64,000 bases of DNA from Deltaproteobacteria bacterium (GTDB taxonomy: Bacteria > Desulfobacterota > Desulfobacteria > Desulfobacterales > JAFDMD01): the NCBI GenBank assembly GCA_019306065.1, contig JAFDMF010000002.1, positions 118,297-182,296 on the forward strand, in the 5' to 3' direction. Numbering within the stretch: position 1 is the stretch's first letter; each line of letters starts with the position of its first letter. Below are positions 42,511 through 52,154 of the stretch, one piece after another. The notes beneath the pieces are model-generated. The model did no database searches and was not told where the DNA came from. It worked only from the letters and a program-made list of their open reading frames with translations. The translations under genes were made by a program, and so were the position numbers.

Positions 42511-44232
42511 TTAGTCTGGGACGTCTTTATTTTTTTGTTTTATTAATTCTACTGAACAATTGTCTATTTTATAAACTTTTTGGCATTTGGCAATTGTGCT
42601 TAATCTGTGCGCTATAATTATTAATGTTTTATTTGCTGCAATATCATAGATTTCTTCCATTATTTTTGTTTCCATAGCATCGTCAAGCGCCGATGTCGCT
42701 TCGTCTAAAACCAGTATGGTAGGATTGGAATATAAGGCTCTTGCTATTGCTATTCTTTGTTTCTGCCCTCCGCTTAATTTGATTCCGTTTTCTCCTACTT
42801 GGGTGTTCATTCCGTTTTGTTCTTTTTGCAAAAAATCTAAAATTTTTGCCTGTTTTAAAACTTCTTTTACTCTTTCTTCGTCGTATATTTCTCCTAACGC
42901 AATATTTTCCGCTACTGTTCCGTCAAAAAGATATATGCTTTGCGGTATATAGCCTACCTGTTTTCTTAAAGCCGCTATGTTACTATCGGTTATTTTTATG
43001 TCGTCTGCAAAGATTTCCCCTTTTTGTGGTTTGTATAACCCTATTATAATATCTACTAAAGTGCTTTTACCGCTTCCGCTGCGTCCGGTAAAGGCTATTT
43101 TCTCTCCTTTTGTTATAATAAGGTTTACTTTGTTTAAAATCGGTTTGTTTTGCAGATAACCGAATGTTATGTTTTTTAATTTTATCTCTTTTTCAAATGT
43201 TATGGAGTTCCGTTTTAAATTTTCTTGCGGCTGATTTATTTCCGAAGATATTATATCAAATGTTTTATTATAAAACATAAGTTGATTATAGCTTGTCATT
43301 ATTCGGTTTGCAGAGGGTAAAAGTCTGTAAAGGGCTAATATAAACATTGATATTAAAGGCAGGATGCCGGATATATCTGTTTGGCTTTTATATATTACGA
43401 ACATAGTAACGGAAATGATTATACAAAAACCGAGTCCTTCCAAAAATAATCTCGGAACAGCGGATAAACCGGTATTCGTAACATTTGCTTTTTTAAAAGC
43501 ATTGCTTATTTTAAAAAATTTATCCGATATGCTTTCTATATTAGATTTAAGTTTTATGATTTTAAAATTGCCAAAAGAGCTATTGATCATTTCATAGATT
43601 TTTTTATGGAAGCTCGCTCTGTCGTCGCCGGATGTTTTTATTTTTTTTGAAATTGTTCCTATTAAAAGCAAACCGTTTAAACCAAGTACTAATGTTAATG
43701 CCAGCGATACCCGCCAGTTTACATAAAGCATAAGAGAATAGATAGATATTAATACGAATGCTTCGCTTAATATTAGCAAAACAGCCTGCAAAAACAGAGC
43801 AAAAAATAAGGTTTCGGTTGTAATGGTTTTGGTAAGATCGCCGCTGTTTTTATCTATGAAGTTTCTATACGGCATTTTCATATATTTATTAAACAAATTG
43901 GCGGATAAGCGGCAGGAAGCGCCGTAAGAAAACTTTGCCATAGCATAAGAATAAAAAACGTTGATAAGGCTTCTTAATGTATAAAAAGCAAGCAGGCAGA
44001 AACCGAAAGCAAGTATAAAATTGATTTTGTTTTCAAAATTAAAAAGCTTATAAAAATAATTATAATATTTATTTGTTTCTATAACCGTAAAATCGCTTGC
44101 CACCGCAACAAAAGGCATTATTAAAGATATGCCTACGGTTTCGATTAAAGATACTATTACGGAAAAAAAAACAAGATAACTAAAAAAAAGCTTATCTTTA
44201 AAGCTTAATATTTTTTTTAATTTGTTAATCAT
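42511..44232 (-). CDS. PglK-type ABC lipid-linked glycan flippase
   Basis: A 573-residue half-transporter. Membrane domain about 1-330 with six helices and a PYRNFIDKNSGDLTKTI coupling region. The NBD has GRSGSGKST, VGYIPQSIYLFDG, LSGGQKQR, ILVLDEATSALDD and IIAHRLSTI. The layout and FIDKNSG resemble PglK/WlaB flippases that export undecaprenyl-linked glycans, rather than MsbA. The gene upstream on the same strand is a capsule/surface-glycan type protein, which supports glycan export. Confidence 0.85.
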   Translation of the reverse strand: MINKLKKILSFKDKLFFSYLVFFSVIVSLIETVGISLIMPFVAVASDFTVIETNKYYNYFYKLFNFENKINFILAFGFCLLAFYTLRSLINVFYSYAMAKFSYGASCRLSANLFNKYMKMPYRNFIDKNSGDLTKTITTETLFFALFLQAVLLILSEAFVLISIYSLMLYVNWRVSLALTLVLGLNGLLLIGTISKKIKTSGDDRASFHKKIYEMINSSFGNFKIIKLKSNIESISDKFFKISNAFKKANVTNTGLSAVPRLFLEGLGFCIIISVTMFVIYKSQTDISGILPLISMFILALYRLLPSANRIMTSYNQLMFYNKTFDIISSEINQPQENLKRNSITFEKEIKLKNITFGYLQNKPILNKVNLIITKGEKIAFTGRSGSGKSTLVDIIIGLYKPQKGEIFADDIKITDSNIAALRKQVGYIPQSIYLFDGTVAENIALGEIYDEERVKEVLKQAKILDFLQKEQNGMNTQVGENGIKLSGGQKQRIAIARALYSNPTILVLDEATSALDDAMETKIMEEIYDIAANKTLIIIAHRLSTIAKCQKVYKIDNCSVELIKQKNKDVPD

Positions 44233-44254
44233 TGTTTAAAAAAATTGCGGTAGA

Positions 44255-45715
44255 TTAAATATTTAAAGCCGTTTGATCCTCTTTATGGGTTTCAAATCTT
44301 TTGATATGCTCTTTTATATATTTTAAAAAATGTTTTATATTCTCTTTTTCCATAACATGCGGCACGAAAAACGGATCGTTTAACGTATAGGAGTATGAAA
44401 CATTATATATCTTGGCTATCTCTTCGATTTTTTCCTCAAGCGAAGGCGGCTTATATTCAAAAATCATTTTATATAAATCGTTTTTGAAATTGTGAAAATC
44501 GCTAAAAGAATAGCATAGGCGATTAAAAAAATTTTTACCGAAAAGCAAGCAGGGTTTATTTGCCAAATAACATTCCAAACCTATGGTTCCCGTAACCGAG
44601 CAGACTAATTTTGCTTTTTTAACCAATTTATTAGTAGAAACATTAGGATCAACTAACAAAACGCCCGGTTGTGCTCTCATTTTTTTATAAAAAGAAGCGG
44701 GCCTTTCCCCTTCCATTACCGGATGTTCTTTAACCAGCAGATAAAAATTGCTCGGCATATTAAGCAGTAGCAGCTCAATTGCTCTTTCCTGTTTAACAAA
44801 GTATGGTTCCAAAGTGTTTATAGAGGCTTCGGGAGTTTTTTGCAAAGCGTAGAGTATGAAATTTTCGGGTAAAATATCCTGATCCGTTTTTATATGAAAA
44901 AGGTTTTTATGATAAGAGTTATATATTATCTTTCTGTATTTATAAATAAAAGGAGTTAAATTTCTTTTAATCTGAAGCGGAATCGAATATATATCCAAAC
45001 ATTTATTTTCCCCTTTAACAAACCTGCAAAAAAGACTTTTGATTGTTCTTTTTAAAAACTTTTCTTTTTCTATCTTAACCTTATCCGTATTTGTCCATTC
45101 TTTTACGGTTTCAAAAGCGGCTATATTGCCTTGATAAAAATCATCAATAAATTTCTTTGCTTCTATAGTATCTTTTTCTTCAAACCCGCCGTAATAAACC
45201 GGTAAATCCTGATATACGGTAGTTCCAAATATCTGTTTTCCGAAAACTCTGGTATGATAGCAATATATAGGCTCTATACCCAACTCGTAGCATAAATTTA
45301 TCAATATAAAGCCGTCAACCGTTTCAAGAAGCGAAAAGACAATATAATCCGGTCTGTTTTTTAAAAGAAAATCTTTATATATAACGTAGGTTGTTTTTGC
45401 AATTTTAAGCTGTTTTTTAGAATCTACTTTTGTAAAGTTGTTTTTAGAGCTTTTTATTATTTTATAGATACTGTTTTCTTGGGTTTTAAATTCAAAATCA
45501 AAGCTGTCGGTTTTTTGATATATTTTATTAAAGTTTTCGTATAAATAGAGGATGTTTTTTTTTTTTACTATCTTATCAGCGCTTTTTTTATAAACCGCTT
45601 TCGGAAATATAAGTCCCCATTCTATATGCTCTTTTTTAAGCTGCGCTTCTTTTATAACTTCGTTAAAAAAAAGCGTTATATTTGTAAAAGCATAAAAGAA
45701 TATTTTCATAATCAT
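44255..45715 (-). CDS. Putative capsule/surface polysaccharide glycosyltransferase
   Basis: A 486-residue soluble protein. The C-terminal half has LLVKEHPVMEGERPASFYKK and VCSVTGTIGLECYLANKPCL, the pattern of KpsC/KpsS-like capsule synthesis and CDP-glycerol-type transferases (a GT-B C-domain with nucleotide-binding KEHP and a G-T-x-x-L-E loop). The N-terminal half is divergent. The likely role is transfer of a sugar in surface glycan synthesis. It lies 22 bp upstream of the ABC flippase. Two Mets, 45715 and 45709, are equally likely starts. Confidence 0.65.
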   Translation of the reverse strand: MIMKIFFYAFTNITLFFNEVIKEAQLKKEHIEWGLIFPKAVYKKSADKIVKKKNILYLYENFNKIYQKTDSFDFEFKTQENSIYKIIKSSKNNFTKVDSKKQLKIAKTTYVIYKDFLLKNRPDYIVFSLLETVDGFILINLCYELGIEPIYCYHTRVFGKQIFGTTVYQDLPVYYGGFEEKDTIEAKKFIDDFYQGNIAAFETVKEWTNTDKVKIEKEKFLKRTIKSLFCRFVKGENKCLDIYSIPLQIKRNLTPFIYKYRKIIYNSYHKNLFHIKTDQDILPENFILYALQKTPEASINTLEPYFVKQERAIELLLLNMPSNFYLLVKEHPVMEGERPASFYKKMRAQPGVLLVDPNVSTNKLVKKAKLVCSVTGTIGLECYLANKPCLLFGKNFFNRLCYSFSDFHNFKNDLYKMIFEYKPPSLEEKIEEIAKIYNVSYSYTLNDPFFVPHVMEKENIKHFLKYIKEHIKRFETHKEDQTALNI

Positions 45716-46357
45716 TTCCCTTTTTATCCGTAATTAAAAGATAATTTTTTAATCATTTCCAATATAACATGTCAATTAAAATTTAAAATCGGATTATACT
45801 TTTCTCTGTTTGTATTTTAATTAAGAGATTTCTCCTCGCTGCGCATTACAAGTAACAATAACATCTGTCAAAATAGCATAGCAGAAATAAGAAGCCTGTT
45901 TTGTCAAGCAGAGCGAAAAATTTCTTTATTGTTCTTATAATTATCTTTTTTTTATCTTCTTTGCCTTTTTGAATTTCTGTATTTTTATTTTTTTTTGTAT
46001 TTTTGCTTCTTTAATGCTTATTTTATCAAATAAAATGTTTACCAAACAAATTTTAAAGATAAAATTCGTTATTAAAAGGCTTATTTATGTTGTTTGTAAT
46101 TGCAATTGGCAAAATATGATTACAAATATGTCATTTGTAACTGTAAACGGGTAATTTACAACGGATGTTTATTGAAAATAGGCAATATTCGGTTATTTTT
46201 TACAATTGCTGTTAATTTTTTTATATATATAGCGATTTTATTGATTTGTGCAGTATTTAAAAATTTTAAATCGGGTATAAAGTAATTTGTTTGTTTACAA
46301 GGCGAAAAATTTTTTCAACGCCGTAAACGGGCAAACCAAGAAGTTATCCGACGAAAT
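45716..46357. other. Intergenic region of ~640 bp with repeats, no gene
   Basis: Family D occurs at about 45820-45960 (ATTTCTCCTCGCTGCGCATT, TTTTGTCAAGCAGAGCG) and a partial family C at 46279-46352 (TAATTTGTTTGTTTACAAGG, GAAGTTATCCGACGAAATTC). Between them is extremely AT-rich sequence with repeated TTTGTAA(T/C)TG words near 46100-46150, possibly a binding-site cluster. Short frames here look non-coding. Confidence 0.55.
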
Positions 46358-47032
46358 TCAAACAACCTCTTTGCCGCAATGTTTGCATATTTGGGCTCTT
46401 TGTTTGATTATTTCGGCGCAAAAGGGGCATTCTTTGGTAAAATATTTTTTATGTATTGCCGTAATTGAATCATCTACCTGTTTTTGTATGACTTTACTGC
46501 CGAATTTACAGCTTTTCATTGTATCGATTACTTCCGTAGCGCCTATATCTCCGAGCATTTCGGCGGCTTTTAATCTAACTCTTGAAGGCTGCGTTACGTC
46601 TGTAAGAATTTTTAAAGTTTCAAGCCAGTTTTTTTCGTTGTAGCATCCTGCAAGTATTAAAAATCCTTTTTTTATATTTTCTTTTAAAACTTCTTCCTGC
46701 GCCAGAGTTTTTTCGTCTATTATCTGCCCTTGTCCGCCTACGTTTGAAAATACAGGAATACATTCGTATTGTTCGGTTCCGGGATAGTTTATACATCTGT
46801 ATGAAGCGTTGTGGGCGTATTCTTCATTAACATGCTCCCACCCTTGTTTGTATAAAGAACATTCGTCGTTAAAGCACATAAAAAGATAGGGGGTTCCCCA
46901 TCCGAGTCCGTCTCCTACCGGCATTAGGGGAGTTTCCCATATTTTCATCTCTTGTTCGCAGTATTTACATTTCGGTTTTTTCTGGTTAAGTATTTTTTCC
47001 AAAACCTCTTCTTTTGTTTCCGAATAAAACAT
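46358..47032 (-). CDS. Zinc-ribbon / HEAT-repeat protein
   Basis: The protein has 224 residues. It starts with a CKYCEQEM zinc-ribbon pair and a second motif MCFNDECSLYKQGW. A HEAT-like helical stretch follows (SRVRLKAAEMLGDIGATEVI), and it ends with a double-zinc-ribbon CPFCAEIIKQRAQICKHCGK. No enzyme domain. Likely a protein-interaction or regulatory protein. It begins 6 bp after holA on the same strand. The last codons overlap repeat C. Confidence 0.78.
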   Translation of the reverse strand: MFYSETKEEVLEKILNQKKPKCKYCEQEMKIWETPLMPVGDGLGWGTPYLFMCFNDECSLYKQGWEHVNEEYAHNASYRCINYPGTEQYECIPVFSNVGGQGQIIDEKTLAQEEVLKENIKKGFLILAGCYNEKNWLETLKILTDVTQPSRVRLKAAEMLGDIGATEVIDTMKSCKFGSKVIQKQVDDSITAIHKKYFTKECPFCAEIIKQRAQICKHCGKEVV

Positions 47033-47038
47033 ATTTTT

Positions 47039-48238
47039 TCACCTCGTTTTTGAAAATAAAGATATTATAGTTTGCTGAAGCATTATTTTTGGGTTCGAAG
47101 ATCGACTTTTTAAATTAAAATCTAATCCCGTCAAATATTCAAAAGCCTTTATAAGCTCTTCTATGGTAAAATTATCCGATTTCATAAATATTTGATATGC
47201 AGGATAAGCTCTATTTTGCGCAATTGATAAAGAGCTTTTTTTTTTATCCTCTGTATTCGGATCTATTTGTAAAAAAGCCTGATAAAGCTTTTGGTCATAA
47301 TCTGTTATCGCTGGCATTACGCTTTTTTGAAATTGATTATAAGTTAATCCTGTTTTCCAAACGGTTTTGTTTTCTTGTATAAAGTTTTTTACAATAAGCA
47401 GTTTTCTTACCTGATTTATAATAGCCATAAGTATTTGAAGCGTATGAAAACCAGAATTTAAAAGAGAATCTATATAAAAAAGAGCGCTTTTTACATCTTT
47501 TTCAGATATTGCGTTTGTTAATTCGTATATAGGGTCTTTTTTTGTTCTGTTTACAAGCGCTTTAACGTCTGCAGCTGTTATTTCGGCCTTATCCGCCGTA
47601 AAAATTATAAGCTTTTTAAGATGATCCGAAAATGTGGCAAGATCAAATCCTGTTAAGCCGTATAAATTTTTATACGCCTCTTTGGTTAGTTTTTTGCCCA
47701 TGTTTGACAAAATATTATCCGCAACATCTAACAGGGTTTGGTCTTGAATCTTTTTGTCGGCATAATTTGTGCCTTTTGAAATAAAGCAGTCTATAATTAC
47801 CCCAGCATTATTTATTGCTTTAAAAAGCTTTTTTCTTTTATCTATTGTTTCCGCGGTAATTATAAAATGATTTCCTTTACAAAAACCTTTTGCTATAAAA
47901 TCTGTAAGAATCGATTCCGTATCCGAATCCTGTTTTATATCATTTTGACTTTCGCCTGCGCCAAGAAGATTTATCTCTCCCAATACGATTATCTTTTTTG
48001 CGCTAAACATTGAGTATGCAGACAACTTTGATATTACTTCAAATATATCAAACGGTTCCGAACAATTTATATGCTCGCAGCTTAATTCCTTGCCGTTTTC
48101 CGGAACAATTTTTTCAATAAGTTTATTCAAAGAACGTTTAAATAGTTGATTTTCACCGTAGATAAGATAAACAGGAGCATATTTATCGGTTGTAAGTTTT
48201 TTTAAATATTCTTCTAATTTTTTATAGTCTATAATCAT
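47039..48238 (-). CDS. holA: DNA polymerase III delta subunit
   Basis: A 399-residue clamp-loader subunit. The N-terminal PVYLIYGENQLFKRSLNKLIE matches HolA, followed by the domain II region GNHFIITAETIDKRKKLFKA and a C-terminal collar domain (SLSIAQNRAYPAYQIFMKS). It opens the beta clamp during replication. It is somewhat longer than E. coli HolA (343). Divergent from a small Cys protein gene with a 12-bp gap. Confidence 0.9.
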   Translation of the reverse strand: MIIDYKKLEEYLKKLTTDKYAPVYLIYGENQLFKRSLNKLIEKIVPENGKELSCEHINCSEPFDIFEVISKLSAYSMFSAKKIIVLGEINLLGAGESQNDIKQDSDTESILTDFIAKGFCKGNHFIITAETIDKRKKLFKAINNAGVIIDCFISKGTNYADKKIQDQTLLDVADNILSNMGKKLTKEAYKNLYGLTGFDLATFSDHLKKLIIFTADKAEITAADVKALVNRTKKDPIYELTNAISEKDVKSALFYIDSLLNSGFHTLQILMAIINQVRKLLIVKNFIQENKTVWKTGLTYNQFQKSVMPAITDYDQKLYQAFLQIDPNTEDKKKSSLSIAQNRAYPAYQIFMKSDNFTIEELIKAFEYLTGLDFNLKSRSSNPKIMLQQTIISLFSKTR

Positions 48239-48250
48239 AAATCTAACATT

Positions 48251-48433
48251 ATGGATAATTCGATAATAATAAGAGATAAATTCGACTTTGAAGTCGGTTA
48301 TATTATAAAAAGCCCTTGCGCTAAATGCCTTAAAAAAGAGGAAACCTTTCCGCTATGTATTGATAAATGCAATTTGTTAGATAAAATTCAAACAATTCTT
48401 GCAGCCGGCATATCCTGTTCTAAGCAGAATTAA
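48251..48433 (+). CDS. Small four-cysteine protein, 60 residues
   Basis: After a short N-terminus come KSPCAKCLKKEETFPLCIDK, CNLLDKIQTILAAGISC. The CxxC...CxxxC spacing suggests one zinc ribbon or cluster. I recall similar PCxxC...C...L..IQ..L.....SC small proteins in deltaproteobacteria, of unknown function. Divergent from holA; no ribosome site is visible. Confidence 0.55.
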   Translation: MDNSIIIRDKFDFEVGYIIKSPCAKCLKKEETFPLCIDKCNLLDKIQTILAAGISCSKQN

Positions 48434-48475
48434 ACGCATAAGGTCAGTTTCATTATTCAATTTGTATTACCGCCT

Positions 48476-49720
48476 TTAATCTTTATTATCCGTAATCCGT
48501 TTTAAAAAAAGCCAAAGAGCCGCAGTAGCAAAAATCTTTTTATTTGCCAGTCGTTCTTTAAAAGGAAAATTGTATCTTTTGCCTATTACGGTTTTTAAAT
48601 CCGCTATACCTATACATACTGTTCCTACAGGTTTTTCTTCGGTTCCTCCGGTAGGGCCGGCTATTCCGCTTACCGCTATAGCATAATCCGCTCCGGATAT
48701 TCTCTTTGTCCCCGCAGCCATCTCTTTTACGGTTTCTATGCTTACCGCTCCGTATTTGTTTATTGTTTCCGGCAAAACTTTCAATACTTTTATTTTGGAA
48801 TCGTTTGCATAAGTTACCCCGGAAAACAGAAAATATTCGGAACTTCCGGTAACGTCTGTTAATCTGCTTCCGATTAATCCTCCTGTGCAGCTTTCCGCAA
48901 TCGCAAGATAAGCCTTTTTTTTTACAAAAATTTCGGCTATGGTTTCCTCTATGCTTTTGCCGTCGGTTGAAAATACATATCTGCCTATTTTTTCAATTAC
49001 AAATTGTTCCCCTTTTTTTAATTCCTCTTCAATCTTTTCTTTATTATATCCGCTTCCGTATAGCTTAATATGTATTTCAGGAAAAACCGCTCTAAAACCG
49101 AGTTTTATATTTTTAAAATTGAAATCTTTTAAGGCTTCATTTACCAAAAATTCGGGCATTCCGAATGTTTTTATATTTATTGTTTTATTAAACATACCGG
49201 AGGCGGATAGATTTTTTTGAATATATTCGATTATCTGCGGCATCATCTTTTTCATTTCAAAAGGAACTCCAGGTAAAAAAAAGAAGAATGCTTTATTTAT
49301 TCTAAGAATAAAACCACTCGCTGTTCCAGCAAAATTATTTATAAGTATCGAATTTTCCGGCAGCAAAGCCTGTTTTGCATTTAAGGGGATTATTTTTTTA
49401 CCGCGTTGTTTTAAAAACTCTTTTATATGTTTTTGAGCAGTTATATTTAAAAAAAGCTTTACATTTGCAGCTTTTGCGGCAGCTTGAGCTGTAATATCAT
49501 CTTCGGTTGGACCCAACCCGCCTGTTACAATTACAATATCGGCTCTTGCAGATATTTCTTCCAATATTGAGGCAACGGCATTTATATCGTCTCCTACGCA
49601 GTTGTGTCTTGCAACACATACCTCTGCGTTTTGAAGAAGTTCGGCAATATATGCGGAATTTGTATCAACAACAGCGCCGGTTCTGATCTCTTCTCCTGTT
49701 GATAATATTTCGGCTATCAT
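48476..49720 (-). CDS. cinA: CinA family protein (NMN amidohydrolase / damage-inducible)
   Basis: A 414-residue two-domain protein. The N-terminal MoeA-like/COG1058 domain has LSTGEEIRTGAVVDTNSAYI, GGLGPTEDDITAQA and PGVPFEMKKMM. The C-terminal PncC domain has AIAESCTGGLIGSRLTDVTG and AVSGIAGPTGGTEEKPVGTV. It recycles NMN and may act on ADP-ribose. The full CinA length is present. Confidence 0.93.
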   Translation of the reverse strand: MIAEILSTGEEIRTGAVVDTNSAYIAELLQNAEVCVARHNCVGDDINAVASILEEISARADIVIVTGGLGPTEDDITAQAAAKAANVKLFLNITAQKHIKEFLKQRGKKIIPLNAKQALLPENSILINNFAGTASGFILRINKAFFFFLPGVPFEMKKMMPQIIEYIQKNLSASGMFNKTINIKTFGMPEFLVNEALKDFNFKNIKLGFRAVFPEIHIKLYGSGYNKEKIEEELKKGEQFVIEKIGRYVFSTDGKSIEETIAEIFVKKKAYLAIAESCTGGLIGSRLTDVTGSSEYFLFSGVTYANDSKIKVLKVLPETINKYGAVSIETVKEMAAGTKRISGADYAIAVSGIAGPTGGTEEKPVGTVCIGIADLKTVIGKRYNFPFKERLANKKIFATAALWLFLKRITDNKD

Positions 49721-49742
49721 TTTTAATCCGTTTACAACTCAA

Positions 49743-49825
49743 TTAGGAGATGTTCAAGTTTGTTTGCTCCGCTTCTTGCTTATCGCTTCGCAAAAAAACT
49801 TTATCTCCTTTCATAATTATCTCTT
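49743..49825 (-). repeat. Dispersed repeat family E, copy 2
   Basis: AGGAGAT (49745-49751) and ATCTCCT (49803-49809) bound a segment with GTTTGCTCCGCTTCTTGCTT and ATCGCTTCGCAAAAAAACTT. It is an inverted, near-identical match to the copy at 38.4 kb. It sits between cinA and the GT4 gene; the 212-bp gap holds nothing else. Confidence 0.8.
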
Positions 49826-49932
49826 ATTGTATTTAAAACATAAAGCTATGCGTTTATTATGTTTGCATTGGCGTTCAGATACCTTTAAAATTTTTATCCG
49901 TCAAGCTTTATGCAAGGGTATTTGGGTTTTGG

Positions 49933-51054
49933 TTATAGCCGATTATAGATTGCAATCGTCTTTTCAACCACGCTTTCTATTTTAAAATCAGCCTCCGCTA
50001 TGCTCCGTCCCTCTTTTCCCATTTTAATTCTCATCTCTTTATCATTTATCAACCGCTCCATAGCGCTGGCAAGCGCGATATAATCTTTTGCGGGAACCAA
50101 CAAACCGTTTTTACCATGTTTTACTATTTCTTTACATCCCGAAACATCCGTAGTTATAATAGGTTTTCCGCATGAAGCCGCTTCTATCAAAACTTTCGGA
50201 AGCCCCTCTCTATAAGAAGGCAGACATACTACGTTAGACATTTCAAATATTTTTCGTATATCCTTTTTAAACCCAAGCCATTCCACTATATTTTTATCAT
50301 GCCATTTTTTAAGCTGTTTTTCGGAAACCGACGCAGGATTGCCCGAATCGGTATCTCCCGCCAAAAAAAATTTTGCGTAAACTCCTTTTTCTTTAAGATA
50401 TTCTGCAGCCGCAATAAATTCGCCTACTCCTTTATCCCATAACATTCTGGATGCCATTGTTATAACTGCCGGCTTTGTCTTCGGCTCAAAAGAGGGATAA
50501 AATTCGGACGTATCAACTCCAGAACCAAGAATCAGCTCCGCCTGATCCTTTTTTATAAGTTTTTTTTCAATAAACATATTAAGATCGTCCGGATTCTGAA
50601 ATATTACCTTTAAATTTTTATGGCTTAAAGCAATACGGTATATAAATATTATTAAAAAACGTCTTATATTTGCAAAAAAGCCTTTTGATATAAACACAAA
50701 ACCAAGCCCAGTTATCGCGCTTACAACGGCAGGTATTTTTGTTATCTTCGCAAGTATTCCGCCGTATAATACAGGTTTTATAGTTACATTATGAATAATA
50801 TCAGGGCGGATTTCTCTGTAAAGTTTGTATAACTCAATAATTGTTTTTAATTCTTCAAACAGATTAACTCCGCTTCTGCTTAATTTTACGGGATAAAATG
50901 CAAAGCCTTTTTCGGTTAAAATTTTTTCCGCATCCTTATTATAAGGCGCTGCTATCATAACTATATACCCGCGCTTTTTTGCTTCAAGCGCTATCGGAAG
51001 TCTGTGAGATATAAAAAAAAACGGATCGTTTATTATAAAGAGTAGTTTTTTCAT
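49933..51054 (-). CDS. GT4-family glycosyltransferase
   Basis: A 373-residue GT-B enzyme. The N-domain starts KKLLFIINDPFFFISHRLPI and has DIIHNVTIKPVLYGG. The C-domain has VVCLPSYREGLPKVLIEAAS and GCKEIVKHGKNGLLV, the donor-binding EX7E-type region. The style is of O-antigen/capsule WbpT-like enzymes. I use Met at 51054: seven earlier codons (MYLNYSN) are translated family A leader. Sugar specificity is unknown. Confidence 0.88.
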   Translation of the reverse strand: MKKLLFIINDPFFFISHRLPIALEAKKRGYIVMIAAPYNKDAEKILTEKGFAFYPVKLSRSGVNLFEELKTIIELYKLYREIRPDIIHNVTIKPVLYGGILAKITKIPAVVSAITGLGFVFISKGFFANIRRFLIIFIYRIALSHKNLKVIFQNPDDLNMFIEKKLIKKDQAELILGSGVDTSEFYPSFEPKTKPAVITMASRMLWDKGVGEFIAAAEYLKEKGVYAKFFLAGDTDSGNPASVSEKQLKKWHDKNIVEWLGFKKDIRKIFEMSNVVCLPSYREGLPKVLIEAASCGKPIITTDVSGCKEIVKHGKNGLLVPAKDYIALASAMERLINDKEMRIKMGKEGRSIAEADFKIESVVEKTIAIYNRL

Positions 51055-51075
51055 ATTGCTATAATTGAGATACAA

Positions 51076-51495
51076 AGCAAATTAGAATGATAGAAAATTT
51101 TTCTTAATTACTTATCAATAAAATCTTTTATTATAAAATTAATATAACCTTTTAATTTTGCGATATTAAATGTTTTATATTTAAAGTCAATTCCAAATCT
51201 TATCATTGACAATCATAAAATATCGGATATGGTTTTAATAAAATTAATCTTTAACGCAAACGCCCATTACTATGTTATAGACACAAAAAAGGATGATTAT
51301 AACCCTGATACAAAGTAACAAAAGGGTAAGGGGACAAAGGAACCGGTTTTAATTTTTTAATTGCAAGATATAAAGGACGCAAAAGACGTTGTAATGCAAC
51401 GTCTCTACATAATAGGTATAATCCGAATAAATCTGTGCGCAAACAATTAAAAGACAGGATAAAACTTTGTATCTCTGTATCTTAATCATAAAAAA
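51076..51495. other. Intergenic region with families B and A
   Basis: Family B is at 51255-51302 (CGCCCATTACTATGTTATAG, ACACAAAAAAGGATGATTAT). A family A palindrome, GACGTTGTAATGCAACGTC, is at about 51385. The last 30 bp, ACTTTGTATCTCTGTATCTT AATCATAA, lead into the ubiX ATG. No gene is seen. This is the ubiX/GT4 divergent region. Confidence 0.65.
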
Positions 51496-52089
51496 ATGAA
51501 AAAAATTATTATAGGTATAACAGGAGCAAGCGGCGTTATTTATAGCATAAAGCTTCTTGAATTTTTTAAAAAAAACCGAATCAAAACCTATGTAATAGTA
51601 TCTGACGCCGCAAAAAAAATAATAGATATAGAAACCGAATATAAGTTTGAAACAATCGTTTCTTTGTCCGATTTTGTTTATAACAATAACGAGATGGAAG
51701 CAAAGATTGCAAGCGGCTCTTTTTTATCAGACGGTATGATAGTTATTCCGTGCAGTATAAAAACATTATCTGCCGTTGCAAATTCGTATAACAACAATCT
51801 TATAACAAGAGCTGCAGACGTAACTTTAAAAGAGGGAAGAAAACTTGTTATGATGATAAGAGAAACTCCGTTTCATAAAGGGCATCTTAAACTTATGTTA
51901 AAAGTCGCAGATAACGGGGCATGTATTTTGCCGGCAATTCCGGCTTTTTATCACCGCCCTAAAACCATAGAAGATATTATTAATCAGACATTAGGGAAAA
52001 TATGCGATTATTTACAGATAAATAATAATCTGTTTAAACGATGGAACGGAATTGATTTTAAAGCCGGTCAGCCAACCTTATTTGAATAA
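51496..52089 (+). CDS. ubiX: Flavin prenyltransferase UbiX
   Basis: This 197-residue homo-oligomeric flavoprotein makes prenylated FMN for UbiD-type decarboxylases. GITGASGVIYSIKLLEFF is the FMN-binding start. IPCSIKTLSAVANSYNNNLI and RETPFHKGHLKLMLK are signature segments, and PAFYHRPKTIEDI closes the active site. No UbiD partner is in the window. There is no ribosome site; the ATG follows a family A leader. Confidence 0.93.
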   Translation: MKKIIIGITGASGVIYSIKLLEFFKKNRIKTYVIVSDAAKKIIDIETEYKFETIVSLSDFVYNNNEMEAKIASGSFLSDGMIVIPCSIKTLSAVANSYNNNLITRAADVTLKEGRKLVMMIRETPFHKGHLKLMLKVADNGACILPAIPAFYHRPKTIEDIINQTLGKICDYLQINNNLFKRWNGIDFKAGQPTLFE

Positions 52090-52154
52090 ATCGGTTCTCA
52101 ATTAAGTCTTTATGATATAACATAACCGCATTTTTTAAATTTTGTAACGCTTCT

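Noticed and set aside
45969-46285. Two short plus-strand frames of 61 codons
   Set aside because: Low-complexity AT-rich sequence with no recognised motif or ribosome site, flanked by repeats.
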